Positions 1 to 7,262 of a stretch of DNA of 8,884 bases are shown one piece after another. How positions within the stretch are numbered: the stretch's first letter is position 1; every line of letters starts with the position of its first letter. The translations under genes were made by a program, and so were the position numbers. The notes below the pieces were generated by a model. That model was not told where the DNA came from. It worked only from the letters and a program-made list of their open reading frames with translations, and ran no database searches. The stretch covers positions 1 to 8,884 of the forward strand of contig CAMLLA010000156.1 of assembly GCA_946480525.1 (NCBI GenBank). Direction: 5' to 3'. Source of the DNA: an uncultured Asticcacaulis sp. Its GTDB lineage: Bacteria; Pseudomonadota; Alphaproteobacteria; Caulobacterales; Caulobacteraceae.

Positions 1-1780
1 CCGGCCAGCCGAAAGGTGTCGTCTCGCCGCGATAATCGAAGCCGGTCCAGATGAACATGCCTGACATCCACGGGCGTTCCTGAACACGTCTCCAGCCTTC
101 CTCGATGCTTAGCGAATTACCGGGCCGGCCTTGACGGTCATAGGCGTTCAGATGCGATTTTTCCCTGTCGTCGAAGTAGACGCCACGGGTCGTCAGGGTC
201 GAGCCTTCTTCCGTCATGGCCGCCGGCTTGTCCGGGTGCGCGGCGTGGAAACCGTCGACATCATGCTGAGCGCCATAGTTGAACCCGATGACGTCCGCAC
301 CGACGGAGGTGCCCCTGCCTGACGAACTGGCTGCGACCGACGTACGGCGCGTCGGGTCCATGCGCTTGACGATGTCCTGCATCTCGATCGCCAGTCGTGT
401 CCCCAGTTCGTTGCCTTCCAGCGCCCATTCCTCATTGCCGACTGACCAGAGAATGACGCTGGGGTGGTTACGGTCGCGCCTGACCATCCGCTCGAGTTGT
501 CCCCGGATCTCCGGCGTCGTGCCCATCATCCGGTGCTCATCGATGACGAGCATCCCCAGTTCATCCGCGTCATCAAGAAGCTCCGGCGTCGGCGGGTTGT
601 GCGACGCCCGGTAGGCATTTACGCCAAAGGACTTAAGCTGCTTGAGGCGCCAGGTCTGCAATCCGTCGGGAATGGCCGTGCCGACGCCGGCGTGATCCTG
701 GTGATTGTTGGTTCCCTGGAGCTTGATGTTCTTGCCATTGAGGAAAAATCCCTTGTCGGCGTCCCAGGTAACTGTGCGCACGCCAAAACGGGTTTCATAC
801 GTGTCTGCGATTACGGCCCCGCGCGTGATCGTCGTCCGCAACCGGTAGAGATAGGGATCTTCCAGCGACCACAATCGCGCGCGGTCGAGGCGGAGGCTGG
901 TGGCAAAATCGCGTGATGAGACGGCTTCGGCCGTCAGCCCTGCCGTTTCCGAAACAGCGACCATCTTGCCGTCTGCGTCCAGGACTTCCTGTTTTATGGC
1001 AAAGGCCTGGTCGCTCTTGGCATCGTTCACGACCGTCACATCGACGTCTATTCGCACCCCATCGCCTTGCACCACAGGTTTGACGAAGGTTCCCCATTTC
1101 GCCACGTGCAGCGGGTCGGTCTTGGTCAGCCAGACATGGCGGTAGATGCCGGCCCCTTCGTAGAACCAGCCTTCCTCCACGGTTGCGTCAGCCCGGACCG
1201 AAATGACGTTGCGGCCACCAAAGTTGATGTAATCGGTAATGTCATAACTAAAACCGGAATAACCGCTCGGTTCAGTGCCGATATAGTGGCCGTTCACCCA
1301 GACGGTGCTGTTGCGATAGACGCCGTCGAATTCAAGAGAAATGCGACGCCCCTTGTCGGCGGCGGGAATGTCCAGGTCCTTGCGGTACCAGCCGACGCTG
1401 TTTTCCGGAAAGGGATGGCCGATCGCCTTGGAGCCGTGGTTGGTGTTGCCGCGTGGATCGAAAGGCAGCTCGACCGCCCAGTCGTGCGGCAGGTCGACCT
1501 TGCGCCAGGCGACGTCGCTGAAGTCGGCATTGGCGGGACCGTCGCCATAACCGGCCTTGGCGAAGAAGAACGGTCTCAAACCGTACTGCATGTCCTTCTG
1601 GGCATCGTCGGCATGGCCGTAGGCAAATCGCCAGTCCTTGTCGATGTTCATGCGCTCACGGACAGCGGCCGTCGAAACATGGGCCGCCGTGGCCGCACAG
1701 GAGATGACCGGCGCGCCGGCACCAGCCGCGAGCGCCACTATCAAAAAGCCATTTTTCAAAACGCTCACGTTTTTCCCCAT
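1..1780 (-). CDS. Exported GH2 beta-galactosidase (DUF4982-type), 3' end beyond window
   Basis: A glycoside hydrolase family 2 enzyme, expected to cleave beta-galactosides or related beta-linked sugars outside the cytoplasm. The frame is open for 593 codons without a stop and runs off the left edge, so the C-terminal accessory domains are missing. Residues 10-35 form a hydrophobic export signal with a possible lipobox (VISC). A sugar-binding domain follows, with the typical LPHDW motif (H99-D100-W101), then an Ig-like domain, and a TIM barrel from about W339. Barrel landmarks are RASHNPP (391-397), WSVGNE with the probable acid/base Glu450, and MTEEGSTL with the probable nucleophile Glu524. 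The 74-residue spacing matches the family. FDYRGE-TPFGWP near the edge is typical of the DUF4982 group. ATG at 1780 lacks a clear Shine-Dalgarno; GTG at 1768, behind GGGGAAAAAC, is an alternative start. Substrate specificity is inferred. Confidence 0.93.
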   Translation of the reverse strand, partial: MGKNVSVLKNGFLIVALAAGAGAPVISCAATAAHVSTAAVRERMNIDKDWRFAYGHADDAQKDMQYGLRPFFFAKAGYGDGPANADFSDVAWRKVDLPHDWAVELPFDPRGNTNHGSKAIGHPFPENSVGWYRKDLDIPAADKGRRISLEFDGVYRNSTVWVNGHYIGTEPSGYSGFSYDITDYINFGGRNVISVRADATVEEGWFYEGAGIYRHVWLTKTDPLHVAKWGTFVKPVVQGDGVRIDVDVTVVNDAKSDQAFAIKQEVLDADGKMVAVSETAGLTAEAVSSRDFATSLRLDRARLWSLEDPYLYRLRTTITRGAVIADTYETRFGVRTVTWDADKGFFLNGKNIKLQGTNNHQDHAGVGTAIPDGLQTWRLKQLKSFGVNAYRASHNPPTPELLDDADELGMLVIDEHRMMGTTPEIRGQLERMVRRDRNHPSVILWSVGNEEWALEGNELGTRLAIEMQDIVKRMDPTRRTSVAASSSGRGTSVGADVIGFNYGAQHDVDGFHAAHPDKPAAMTEEGSTLTTRGVYFDDREKSHLNAYDRQGRPGNSLSIEEGWRRVQERPWMSGMFIWTGFDYRGETTPFGWP

Positions 1781-1908
1781 ACGGAATTCAATTAGAGTGC
1801 CGCAGCAACGCTTTTTGGGCGCCACGCCGGTACTTGGGTCTACCATCCCGATCGCCATAGACCAATTCAGGAGGTCATCTTACTGTCTCGGTATAAGAAT
1901 ACCACCGT
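1781..1908. other. Intergenic region upstream of the beta-galactosidase
   Basis: This 128-nt gap must hold the promoter of the beta-galactosidase unless that gene is read through from the upstream gene on the same strand. I see no convincing -35/-10 pair on the minus strand and no strong LacI-like operator. The one visible structure is the short palindrome at 1890-1903, listed separately. Confidence 0.5.
1890..1903. repeat. Short inverted repeat GGTAT-AAGA-ATACC
   Basis: Perfect 5-bp arms around a 4-nt centre, starting 6 nt beyond the stop codon of the 795-residue gene. It has no following T-run on the minus strand, so it is a poor intrinsic terminator. It could be a small operator for the beta-galactosidase downstream, or chance. 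Confidence 0.3.
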
Positions 1909-4296
1909 TCAAGTGATCCAGCTCGACAGGTCCTCGGTCTTGCACGCCTTGCCCGAACAGTCGATCATAAAACTGCCGCCAATCCAGCCGGCCGACCAGT
2001 CGATGAACCAGCGCTTGCCGTCCAGCGACCGGTAGAACCGTGTCAGGCGCGGCGGATAGAAGACGCCGTCGCGTCCCAGTGCCTTGAGGTCGGCTGGCGA
2101 ATAAACGATGAACTGGCCGGGCACATTGACGATACCGGCGAACATCTGCGGATCAGCCACCAGGAAAAAGGTCCCTTCGGCACGCCGGCTGGTCCCGCCT
2201 CCGCCCAGCACCGCCGCCAGATCATCGTCCAGTCCCGGCTTATCGGCCGATTTCCGGCGTGGCGCGATCATGATGGCGCCCTTGTCGTGGCCCATGACCT
2301 TTTCCAGCACGGTGCGGGCTACCAAGGCCGTCGCTTCGTCCGTCGCTGCGCGGTAGGCGGTCAGCGGCATGGGATCGAAGCCGTCGTCAACGCCGTCGCC
2401 GTCGCTATCCTTCTGGTCCGGCTTGAGGCCCAGTCTCGCCTCTTCGATGTCGGTCATGCCGTCGCCGTCACCGTCCTGCGTCACGGTCGCCAGCGGGATG
2501 TCGAGATAAAGTCCGCCTGCCTCGCGCGCAAAGCTGAGGCCTACCGGCGGGAAGGTGATGGTGTTCGGATCGATTTCCTCGACACGGACCTCGACCTGAA
2601 GGCGCGGATTGGCGGGATCGTCGCGGTTGATCAGCGGCAGGCGCGAGCCCGCCGTCGCTACGTAGGGGAAGTGTTGCTGAAGTCCAAGATAGAGTTCAGG
2701 TCCCCAGGCATTGTCGTGCCGCAGGCTCATCCACAGCCCATAGGCGGGGATTTCGCCGGGCAGGTCGTAGCGCGCCGTCTCATACAGTACGGCCCCATCC
2801 TTGTTGCGTTCGCTGGGTGATAAGCCTTCGTGACGCAGAACGGCATGCGAGGGCACAGGCAGCTTTATCTTCGCGGGAACCTCAGGCGCGGTATCGTCGT
2901 CAGACCACGGCGTGATACCGGCAGGCAGCGGCTTTTCCGTCCACATTGCCGGTAGCTTGGTCACCGTAACGGTAACGGGCGTCGTGGGGACCGACGCTTT
3001 TGCGGTGCCTTCGCGCCAAGCCGCGATACGCGCCTTCCAAACCGTGGCTCGCGCAGCGGCACCTTCCGGGACGAGGTCGTCTATACCGTCGTAGCCGACA
3101 ACACCACGGCCGAAATAGGGTTCCGAAGGTACCGCGACATCACTGCCGATATCGCGGTAACCCGCGCGGTCCAGGCGCTCCGCCAGCAACGCCTTGACCG
3201 CAGGTGTGGCGCCGAGCGCAAAACTGACGCTACCCTCCCGGCTGCTGCGTTTGCACGCCTTGTCGTCCTTGGCGCACGGCCGGCCCAGTACATAGAGGTC
3301 GAACAGTTCGGCATCGTTGATGACGGGCGAAAAGGCGTCACGGACCAGATCGGTGTCTTCGTCCCTACCCGCCAGGCGACCGATCAGCGCCATCCCCGCG
3401 GCGGCATCCCCCTGACGCCACAGGGCGGCGGCCATATTGCGCGCGAAGACATTGCCGGCCAGCACCGCATCCTTATCGTCGCCGCGCGTCTCCAGCCACA
3501 CAGGCAGCAGCTCATCCCCCGCTTCGCGATAAAGGACTACGGCGTCGGCATCGAGGCCCATGTCCAGCAGCGCCAACATCATGTAGCGCGACAGGGCCGC
3601 CCGCCATGCCTGCGTCTGGGGCGTCTTGGCCAGCCGCCCGTATGTGGCCTCGATCGCGCCCAAGCGGAGGCTTTCGCTGTCGGGGGTATTGTCGCTCCAC
3701 CTCGGTTGAAGGACCCGCGGCATCAGGCCGGACGGATCGGCCGGCAGCCCCTGCAGCGCCGCAATCAGGTGGGGTCCTTCCGTTCCGTAGTCGGCCAGCC
3801 GGAAAAAGACCGACACCGCCGCCGGATGCGTTTTCGCCAAGCGAATAAAGACCTGCGGCTCGGTATCGACGACCGTGCCAATGACGAACAGCAACTGCCC
3901 CTTGGGCTCCTTCATCGCCACTTCGGCGGTCAGGTCATAAAGCTTCTGTCCCGGCGCAAACGGAACGACTTTCGGCGCGCGATCGTTGCGCGACGCCTCG
4001 CGGAACGCCACGACTTCGATAAGGACGTCGGCGTAGCGCCGGGCTGTTGACGTATCGACGCCAATGCGGTGACCGAACTCGACGATTGCCTCATCCTCGG
4101 TCTTCGTCGCCTGCGATGCAGCATAAAGGACATCTTCCCAATTCGCCGGGTCAGACGCGCCATAACGCCCCCACGTTTCCTCGACGAACATCTGCCAGCC
4201 TGTGCGCGTCTCGTCGTCGGCACACGCCGGCATGGCTACCGTCATCAGACCGATCGCCAGGATGCTGGCCGACAAAAACCTGATAAGATACTTCAT
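1909..4296 (-). CDS. Exported protein of unknown function with calcium-loop repeats
   Basis: A 795-residue protein that I do not recognise as a whole. The start ATG at 4296 follows an AGGGGGA ribosome binding site and begins a clear Sec signal peptide (KYLIRFLSASILAIGLMTVA) with a likely cleavage after ACA (residue 26). An in-frame ATG at 4353 would put 19 polar residues before the signal and is rejected. Residues 27 to about 400 look alpha-helical. Residues 608-619 (DGDGDGMTDIEE) and 630-641 (DSDGDGVDDGFD) are thrombospondin-type-3-like Dx[DS]xDG calcium loops, about 22 residues apart, which in other secreted proteins stiffen linkers between domains. The mature part has only four cysteines, in two pairs: C341/C348 and C780/C785, each ending KACK. 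A periplasmic, surface or secreted location is expected. No catalytic motif is seen. It is divergent from the TetR gene. Confidence 0.85.
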   Translation of the reverse strand: MKYLIRFLSASILAIGLMTVAMPACADDETRTGWQMFVEETWGRYGASDPANWEDVLYAASQATKTEDEAIVEFGHRIGVDTSTARRYADVLIEVVAFREASRNDRAPKVVPFAPGQKLYDLTAEVAMKEPKGQLLFVIGTVVDTEPQVFIRLAKTHPAAVSVFFRLADYGTEGPHLIAALQGLPADPSGLMPRVLQPRWSDNTPDSESLRLGAIEATYGRLAKTPQTQAWRAALSRYMMLALLDMGLDADAVVLYREAGDELLPVWLETRGDDKDAVLAGNVFARNMAAALWRQGDAAAGMALIGRLAGRDEDTDLVRDAFSPVINDAELFDLYVLGRPCAKDDKACKRSSREGSVSFALGATPAVKALLAERLDRAGYRDIGSDVAVPSEPYFGRGVVGYDGIDDLVPEGAAARATVWKARIAAWREGTAKASVPTTPVTVTVTKLPAMWTEKPLPAGITPWSDDDTAPEVPAKIKLPVPSHAVLRHEGLSPSERNKDGAVLYETARYDLPGEIPAYGLWMSLRHDNAWGPELYLGLQQHFPYVATAGSRLPLINRDDPANPRLQVEVRVEEIDPNTITFPPVGLSFAREAGGLYLDIPLATVTQDGDGDGMTDIEEARLGLKPDQKDSDGDGVDDGFDPMPLTAYRAATDEATALVARTVLEKVMGHDKGAIMIAPRRKSADKPGLDDDLAAVLGGGGTSRRAEGTFFLVADPQMFAGIVNVPGQFIVYSPADLKALGRDGVFYPPRLTRFYRSLDGKRWFIDWSAGWIGGSFMIDCSGKACKTEDLSSWIT

Positions 4297-4301
4297 GATA
4301 T

Positions 4302-4309
4302 TTCCCCCT
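4302..4309 (-). promoter_or_regulatory. Ribosome binding site that fixes the start at 4296
   Basis: Read on the minus strand, the sequence is GAGGGGGAAATATCATG. The purine-rich core lies about 6-8 nt before the ATG at 4296 and supports that start, which also places the signal peptide at the N terminus. Confidence 0.75.
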
Positions 4310-4327
4310 CGGTTGCACAGGTCTACC

Positions 4328-4342
4328 ACACGCAACGCGTGT
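4328..4342. repeat. Inverted repeat ACACGC-AAC-GCGTGT in the leader of the 795-residue gene
   Basis: Perfect 6-bp GC-rich arms around a 3-nt centre, 31 nt upstream of the ATG at 4296 and just before the ribosome binding site. It could be an operator or a leader-mRNA stem. Nothing in the sequence decides between these. Confidence 0.35.
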
Positions 4343-4420
4343 CCGCATCTCATTAAGGTCGGTCGCTAATCAGGTTTGGATCGCGATGAGCCGCTTTTAC
4401 GGACATCTCATGGGCGGCCG

Positions 4421-4449
4421 TGTACATCATTAAAGGGGCCAATTATAAT
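4421..4449 (+). promoter_or_regulatory. Predicted sigma70-type promoter of the TetR gene
   Basis: A -35-like TGTACA (4421-4426), a 17-nt spacer and a perfect -10 TATAAT (4444-4449) predict transcription from about 4456, giving a leader of about 39 nt. The -10 sits in the palindrome ATTATAAT, so the minus strand also reads TATAAT (4447-4442). No good -35 was found for that direction. Confidence 0.6.
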
Positions 4450-4472
4450 GATATGTGACATCATGGAGTACA
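4421..4472. promoter_or_regulatory. Nested inverted repeats, candidate TetR autoregulatory operator
   Basis: Three dyads overlap the promoter. ATCATTA (4426-4432) pairs with TAATGAT (4446-4452). ATGAT (4448-4452) pairs with ATCAT (4460-4464) across 7 nt. TGTAC (4421-4425) pairs with GTACA (4468-4472). ACATCAT also occurs directly repeated at 4424 and 4458. Together they cover the -35, -10 and start site, which is the expected placement for a TetR-family repressor acting on its own gene. The exact operator boundaries are uncertain. Confidence 0.5.
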
Positions 4473-4494
4473 TATAGGCGTCGATAGGAATACC

Positions 4495-5079
4495 GTGCGG
4501 ATTACCAGACAAAAGAAGCAGGAAAACCACGACCGGATCGTTACGGTCGCGTCCGGATTGTTCCGTGAGCGCGGCTTCGATGGCGTCGGTGTGGCGGACC
4601 TGATGGAGCAGGCTGGTCTGACCCACGGCGGCTTCTACAACCACTTTGCCTCCAAAGAGGACCTGGTCACCGAGGCCGTGGCAAAGGGCTTTAGCGACAC
4701 GGCGTCGCAGTATGCCGGGATCGACGCCGTTACCGCCATCGAACTCTATGTTTCGCGCCAGCACCGCGACAGCCGGGGGCAAGGATGCACCCTGGCGGCG
4801 CTGGGTTGCGAAGCGGCCCGTCAATCAACGGAAACCCGGTCGGTGTTCAGCGCCGGCATCGAGGGCCTCATTGGCGTCTTTCAGGAGGACATGGTGAAAA
4901 ACCACGCCGCCGGTCCCGACGCCCGCGCCCAGGCCATCAGCGTTCTGGCCCAGGCGGTCGGTGCGTTGATCCTATCCAGGGCGTGCCCGGACGATTCGGC
5001 CCTGGCGGATGAAATTCTCGACGCCTGCCGTCCGGATTGCCTCGACGCCATTGAAAACCGGGCCCGTGACCGGCAGTAG
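4495..5079 (+). CDS. TetR/AcrR family transcriptional regulator
   Basis: A 194-residue DNA-binding repressor, usual size for the family. The N-terminal helix-turn-helix is canonical (RIVTVASGLFRERGFDGVGV, then VADLMEQAGLTHGGFYNHF at 32-51), followed by an effector-binding domain with GCTLAALGCEAAR (97-109), a pattern I associate with LmrA/YxaF-like TetR proteins. The start is GTG at 4495, supported by AGGAA four nt upstream. The protein has five cysteines (98, 105, 164, 178, 182), many for this size, which could allow sensing of electrophiles or redox state; that is inference. It is convergent with the oxidoreductase gene, with only 20 nt between the stop codons. The repeats in its own promoter and those before the hydrolase operon suggest it controls both. 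Its ligand is not known. Confidence 0.93.
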   Translation: MRITRQKKQENHDRIVTVASGLFRERGFDGVGVADLMEQAGLTHGGFYNHFASKEDLVTEAVAKGFSDTASQYAGIDAVTAIELYVSRQHRDSRGQGCTLAALGCEAARQSTETRSVFSAGIEGLIGVFQEDMVKNHAAGPDARAQAISVLAQAVGALILSRACPDDSALADEILDACRPDCLDAIENRARDRQ

Positions 5080-5099
5080 CCGATAACGTCTCCCGGGGT

Positions 5100-6104
5100 T
5101 CAATCAAGAACCTTGATAACGACCTTTCCCTTCGCCCGCCCGGATTCGACATAGGCCAGCGCCTCCGCGGTTTGCGCGAACGGGAACACCCTGTCGACGA
5201 CGGGCCGGACCACGCCGGCCTCGATGAGCGCGGTGATCTCGGCCAGTTGCTGGCCTTGAGCGCGCATAAACAGGAAGGCGTAGCCGACACCGATGCGCCT
5301 GGCTTTTTTGCGCACCTTGCCGCTCAGCAGTCCCATGACAAATGTCAGGATGGGGTTCAGGCCGATGTCCCTGGCGAAGGCCGGATCGGGCGGGCCGGAA
5401 ATCGAGACGAGTTGGCCGCCCGGCTTGAGGACACCCAGGGAGGCGTCGAGTGCCCCGGCATCCTGGCTGTTCAGCACGAAATCGTAGCCCGACAGCACGT
5501 CTTCGAAGTTCTGCGTCTTGTAGTCGACGACGACATCGGCGCCCAGGCTTTTGACCAGGTCGATATTCGTCGTGCCTGTCGTCGTGGCGACGGTGGCCCC
5601 CAGATGCTTGGCGAGCTGGATGGCGAAGGTGCCGACCCCGCCGGAACCGGCCTGGATAAAGACCTTCTGGCCGGGCTTTATCCGGCCTTTTTCAACGAGT
5701 GCCTGCCACGCCGTCAGTCCGACCAGCGGGATGGATGCGGCTTCCTCCATATTGAGGTTTTCGGGCTTGCGCGCGACATCGGCAGCGTCGACGGCGATGA
5801 ACTCGGCAAAGGTCCCGGCCCGGTGATCGCGCGGGCGCGAATAGACCGCGTCCCCCACCTTGAACTGTCTGACCCGGGGCCCGGCTTTGATAACGGTCCC
5901 GGCAACGTCGTGTCCCAGGATGAAGGGCGGCCGATAGGGAAGGAACGCCTTGAACTCGCCATCGCGGATTTTCGCATCCAGTAGGTTGACCGCGGCGGCG
6001 TGAACGCGGATCAGAACGTCATTGTCCCGCAATACCGGCTCAGCGACGTCAGCGAGGCGTATGGCGCCGCCCTTCTGGTATGTGTCGACGACGAAGGCCT
6101 TCAT
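5100..6104 (-). CDS. NADP-dependent quinone-oxidoreductase-like MDR enzyme
   Basis: A 334-residue medium-chain dehydrogenase/reductase of the zinc-free quinone oxidoreductase type, which usually reduces quinones or activated enones with NADPH in the cytoplasm. The GroES-like N-terminal domain contains GHDVAGTV (64-71) and KVGDAVYSR (82-90). The Rossmann domain carries AGSGGVGTFAIQLAK (152-166), the dinucleotide-binding turn of this family. The cysteines expected for structural or catalytic zinc are absent. The length is typical. ATG at 6104 is preceded by GGAG with a 6-nt gap. It is the second gene of an operon, 17 nt after the hydrolase stop. Enone or quinone detoxification is the likely role, but the actual substrate cannot be read from the sequence. 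Confidence 0.93.
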   Translation of the reverse strand: MKAFVVDTYQKGGAIRLADVAEPVLRDNDVLIRVHAAAVNLLDAKIRDGEFKAFLPYRPPFILGHDVAGTVIKAGPRVRQFKVGDAVYSRPRDHRAGTFAEFIAVDAADVARKPENLNMEEAASIPLVGLTAWQALVEKGRIKPGQKVFIQAGSGGVGTFAIQLAKHLGATVATTTGTTNIDLVKSLGADVVVDYKTQNFEDVLSGYDFVLNSQDAGALDASLGVLKPGGQLVSISGPPDPAFARDIGLNPILTFVMGLLSGKVRKKARRIGVGYAFLFMRAQGQQLAEITALIEAGVVRPVVDRVFPFAQTAEALAYVESGRAKGKVVIKVLD

Positions 6105-6121
6105 GGCTGTCTCCGGTTTAA

Positions 6122-6985
6122 TTACGCGGCCAGGAAGGAAAGCGCCTTCGGCACAAAATCGCCATGGTACTGGAAGATCCCGCCGTGCCCGGCATCCTCA
6201 TAGATGACCAGTTCCGCGCCCGGGATGCGACGCGCCATGTCGACGCTGTTGACGGTCGGCACCATGACATCATTGTCCCCGTTCGCGACCAGAACCGGAA
6301 TGTTGATCGCGCCAAGATCCTGGGGCGCCTGCCGGCCCCAGGCCTCGACCGCTTTCAACTGGCGGAGAAAGGCGCTGTTTGACGGGCCTTTGTCCCGGTT
6401 GACCTTGCGTTCCTTCAGCCGGTCCAGGAAGGCTTTCGCCGCTTTCTGACCGTTCTTTGTGGAGGTGAAGAACAGATAGAATTTCGGATCGCGGAAGGTC
6501 AGAAGCGCTTTGAAGATAAGCGGAAAGGACACTGCGCCCATCTGTGCGATGCCTTGGCCGCCGGCGGGACCGGTGCCGGTCAGGATGAGTTTGCGGACGA
6601 GATGGGGCGCCTTCAGGACGAGGTCCTGCGCGACAAATCCCCCGAGGGAGAAGCCGAGCAGATCGATCTTCTCAAAGCCGAGCGCGCCGATCAGGGCGAT
6701 CATGTCGCGCGCCATTTCGTCTATGGTCAGCGGCGCTTTTCCGCCCGACGACCCGATGCCACGATAGGAGGTCGCGATCACCCGGTGTTTGCTGGCGAGA
6801 CCATCGACAATCCGCGGATCGAAATTGTCCAGAACCCCGGACCAATGGTTGAAAAGAACGAGCGGCACACCGTCGCGTGGACCAATGTCACGATAGGAAA
6901 ACGGAGTGCCTACAACGTCGATCGAAAGGTTGGGCGCGTCAATGTAGGACAGGTCCGTCCCGGCATTGGTCGTTGGATGGGTCAC
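6122..6985 (-). CDS. Alpha/beta-fold hydrolase
   Basis: A 287-residue cytoplasmic alpha/beta hydrolase, probably an esterase or a related enzyme. The nucleophile elbow is GFSLGG with Ser113. The acid is most likely Asp239 in NGDNDVMVP, and the base is His267 in DAGHGG, so the catalytic triad is complete. LFNHWSG (44-50) provides the oxyanion region in place of the usual HG motif. There is no signal peptide. I choose GTG at 6985 because GGAG lies 6 nt before it; the in-frame TTG at 6991 directly abuts that GGAG and cannot use it. It is the first gene of the operon with the oxidoreductase, downstream of the large inverted repeat at 7045-7099. A haloperoxidase-like or lactonase activity is possible; the substrate is unknown. 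Confidence 0.9.
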   Translation of the reverse strand: MTHPTTNAGTDLSYIDAPNLSIDVVGTPFSYRDIGPRDGVPLVLFNHWSGVLDNFDPRIVDGLASKHRVIATSYRGIGSSGGKAPLTIDEMARDMIALIGALGFEKIDLLGFSLGGFVAQDLVLKAPHLVRKLILTGTGPAGGQGIAQMGAVSFPLIFKALLTFRDPKFYLFFTSTKNGQKAAKAFLDRLKERKVNRDKGPSNSAFLRQLKAVEAWGRQAPQDLGAINIPVLVANGDNDVMVPTVNSVDMARRIPGAELVIYEDAGHGGIFQYHGDFVPKALSFLAA

Positions 6986-7044
6986 TGACAACTCCGCTAC
7001 CGGCCGTACCGTCGCCTACGGCAACAGTCAGCTTTGATCATCTG

Positions 7045-7099
7045 CATCTTTGATGACGAATATCATCATTTTTATAAATGATATTCATCATCAAAGATG
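7045..7099. promoter_or_regulatory. 22-bp near-perfect inverted repeat upstream of hydrolase operon
   Basis: Arms at 7045-7066 and 7078-7099 match at 21 of 22 positions around an 11-nt AT-rich centre. The single mismatch (C7057/A7087) becomes a G-U pair in minus-strand RNA. Smaller dyads are nested inside: TGATGA-N6-TCATCA (7051-7068), ATCATTT-N4-AAATGAT (7064-7081) and ATGAT-N4-ATCAT (7078-7091). It lies 60 to 114 nt upstream of the hydrolase start. A minus-strand TTGACA (7103-7098) abuts the outer edge, but I found no well-spaced -10: TATAAA is 21 nt away. I read it as a multi-site operator, probably for the TetR protein. Confidence 0.6.
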
Positions 7100-7227
7100 T
7101 CAAGCGGATTCAGGGCAATATGGCGAAAAGCGTAGACGGGCTGTTTTCGAAACCGGCTGGCGTCGGACGGTGACTTACCCGCATCGTTATGGCATCGAAG
7201 GGAGCGCGCGAATGTCGGCAACCTCAA

Positions 7228-7255
7228 AACTCCGCCTGTCGAAACAGGCGGAGTT
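7228..7255 (-). terminator. Intrinsic terminator of the ArsR-SRPBCC operon
   Basis: A perfect 12-bp stem (AACTCCGCCTGT and its complement) closes a 4-nt loop that reads TTCG on the minus strand. It starts 7 nt after the stop codon of the SRPBCC gene and runs into TTTT on that strand. The T-run is short, but the stem is strong and GC-rich. Confidence 0.85.
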
Positions 7256-7262
7256 CGGTGTT

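Noticed and set aside
1067..1795. Open frame of 242 codons on the plus strand
   Set aside because: It lies antisense over the beta-galactosidase gene, whose motifs and catalytic residues are clear. The protein has no recognisable domain, and long antisense frames are common in GC-rich DNA.
2287..2820. Open frame of 177 codons on the plus strand
   Set aside because: Antisense to the exported calcium-loop protein, with no Shine-Dalgarno and a composition typical of a shadow frame.
4463..4477. Four-codon leader frame (MEYI) before the TetR gene
   Set aside because: It has no ribosome binding site and is short enough to occur by chance.
5097..5112. Hairpin GGTTC-AATCAA-GAACC between convergent genes as a terminator
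   Set aside because: Only five base pairs, overlaps the end of the oxidoreductase gene and has no T-run on either side.
5172..5984. Open frame of 270 codons on the plus strand
   Set aside because: Antisense to the oxidoreductase, which has full family motifs on the other strand.
6986..6991. TTG at 6991 as the hydrolase start
   Set aside because: The GGAG ribosome binding site abuts it directly, while GTG at 6985 has a proper 6-nt gap.
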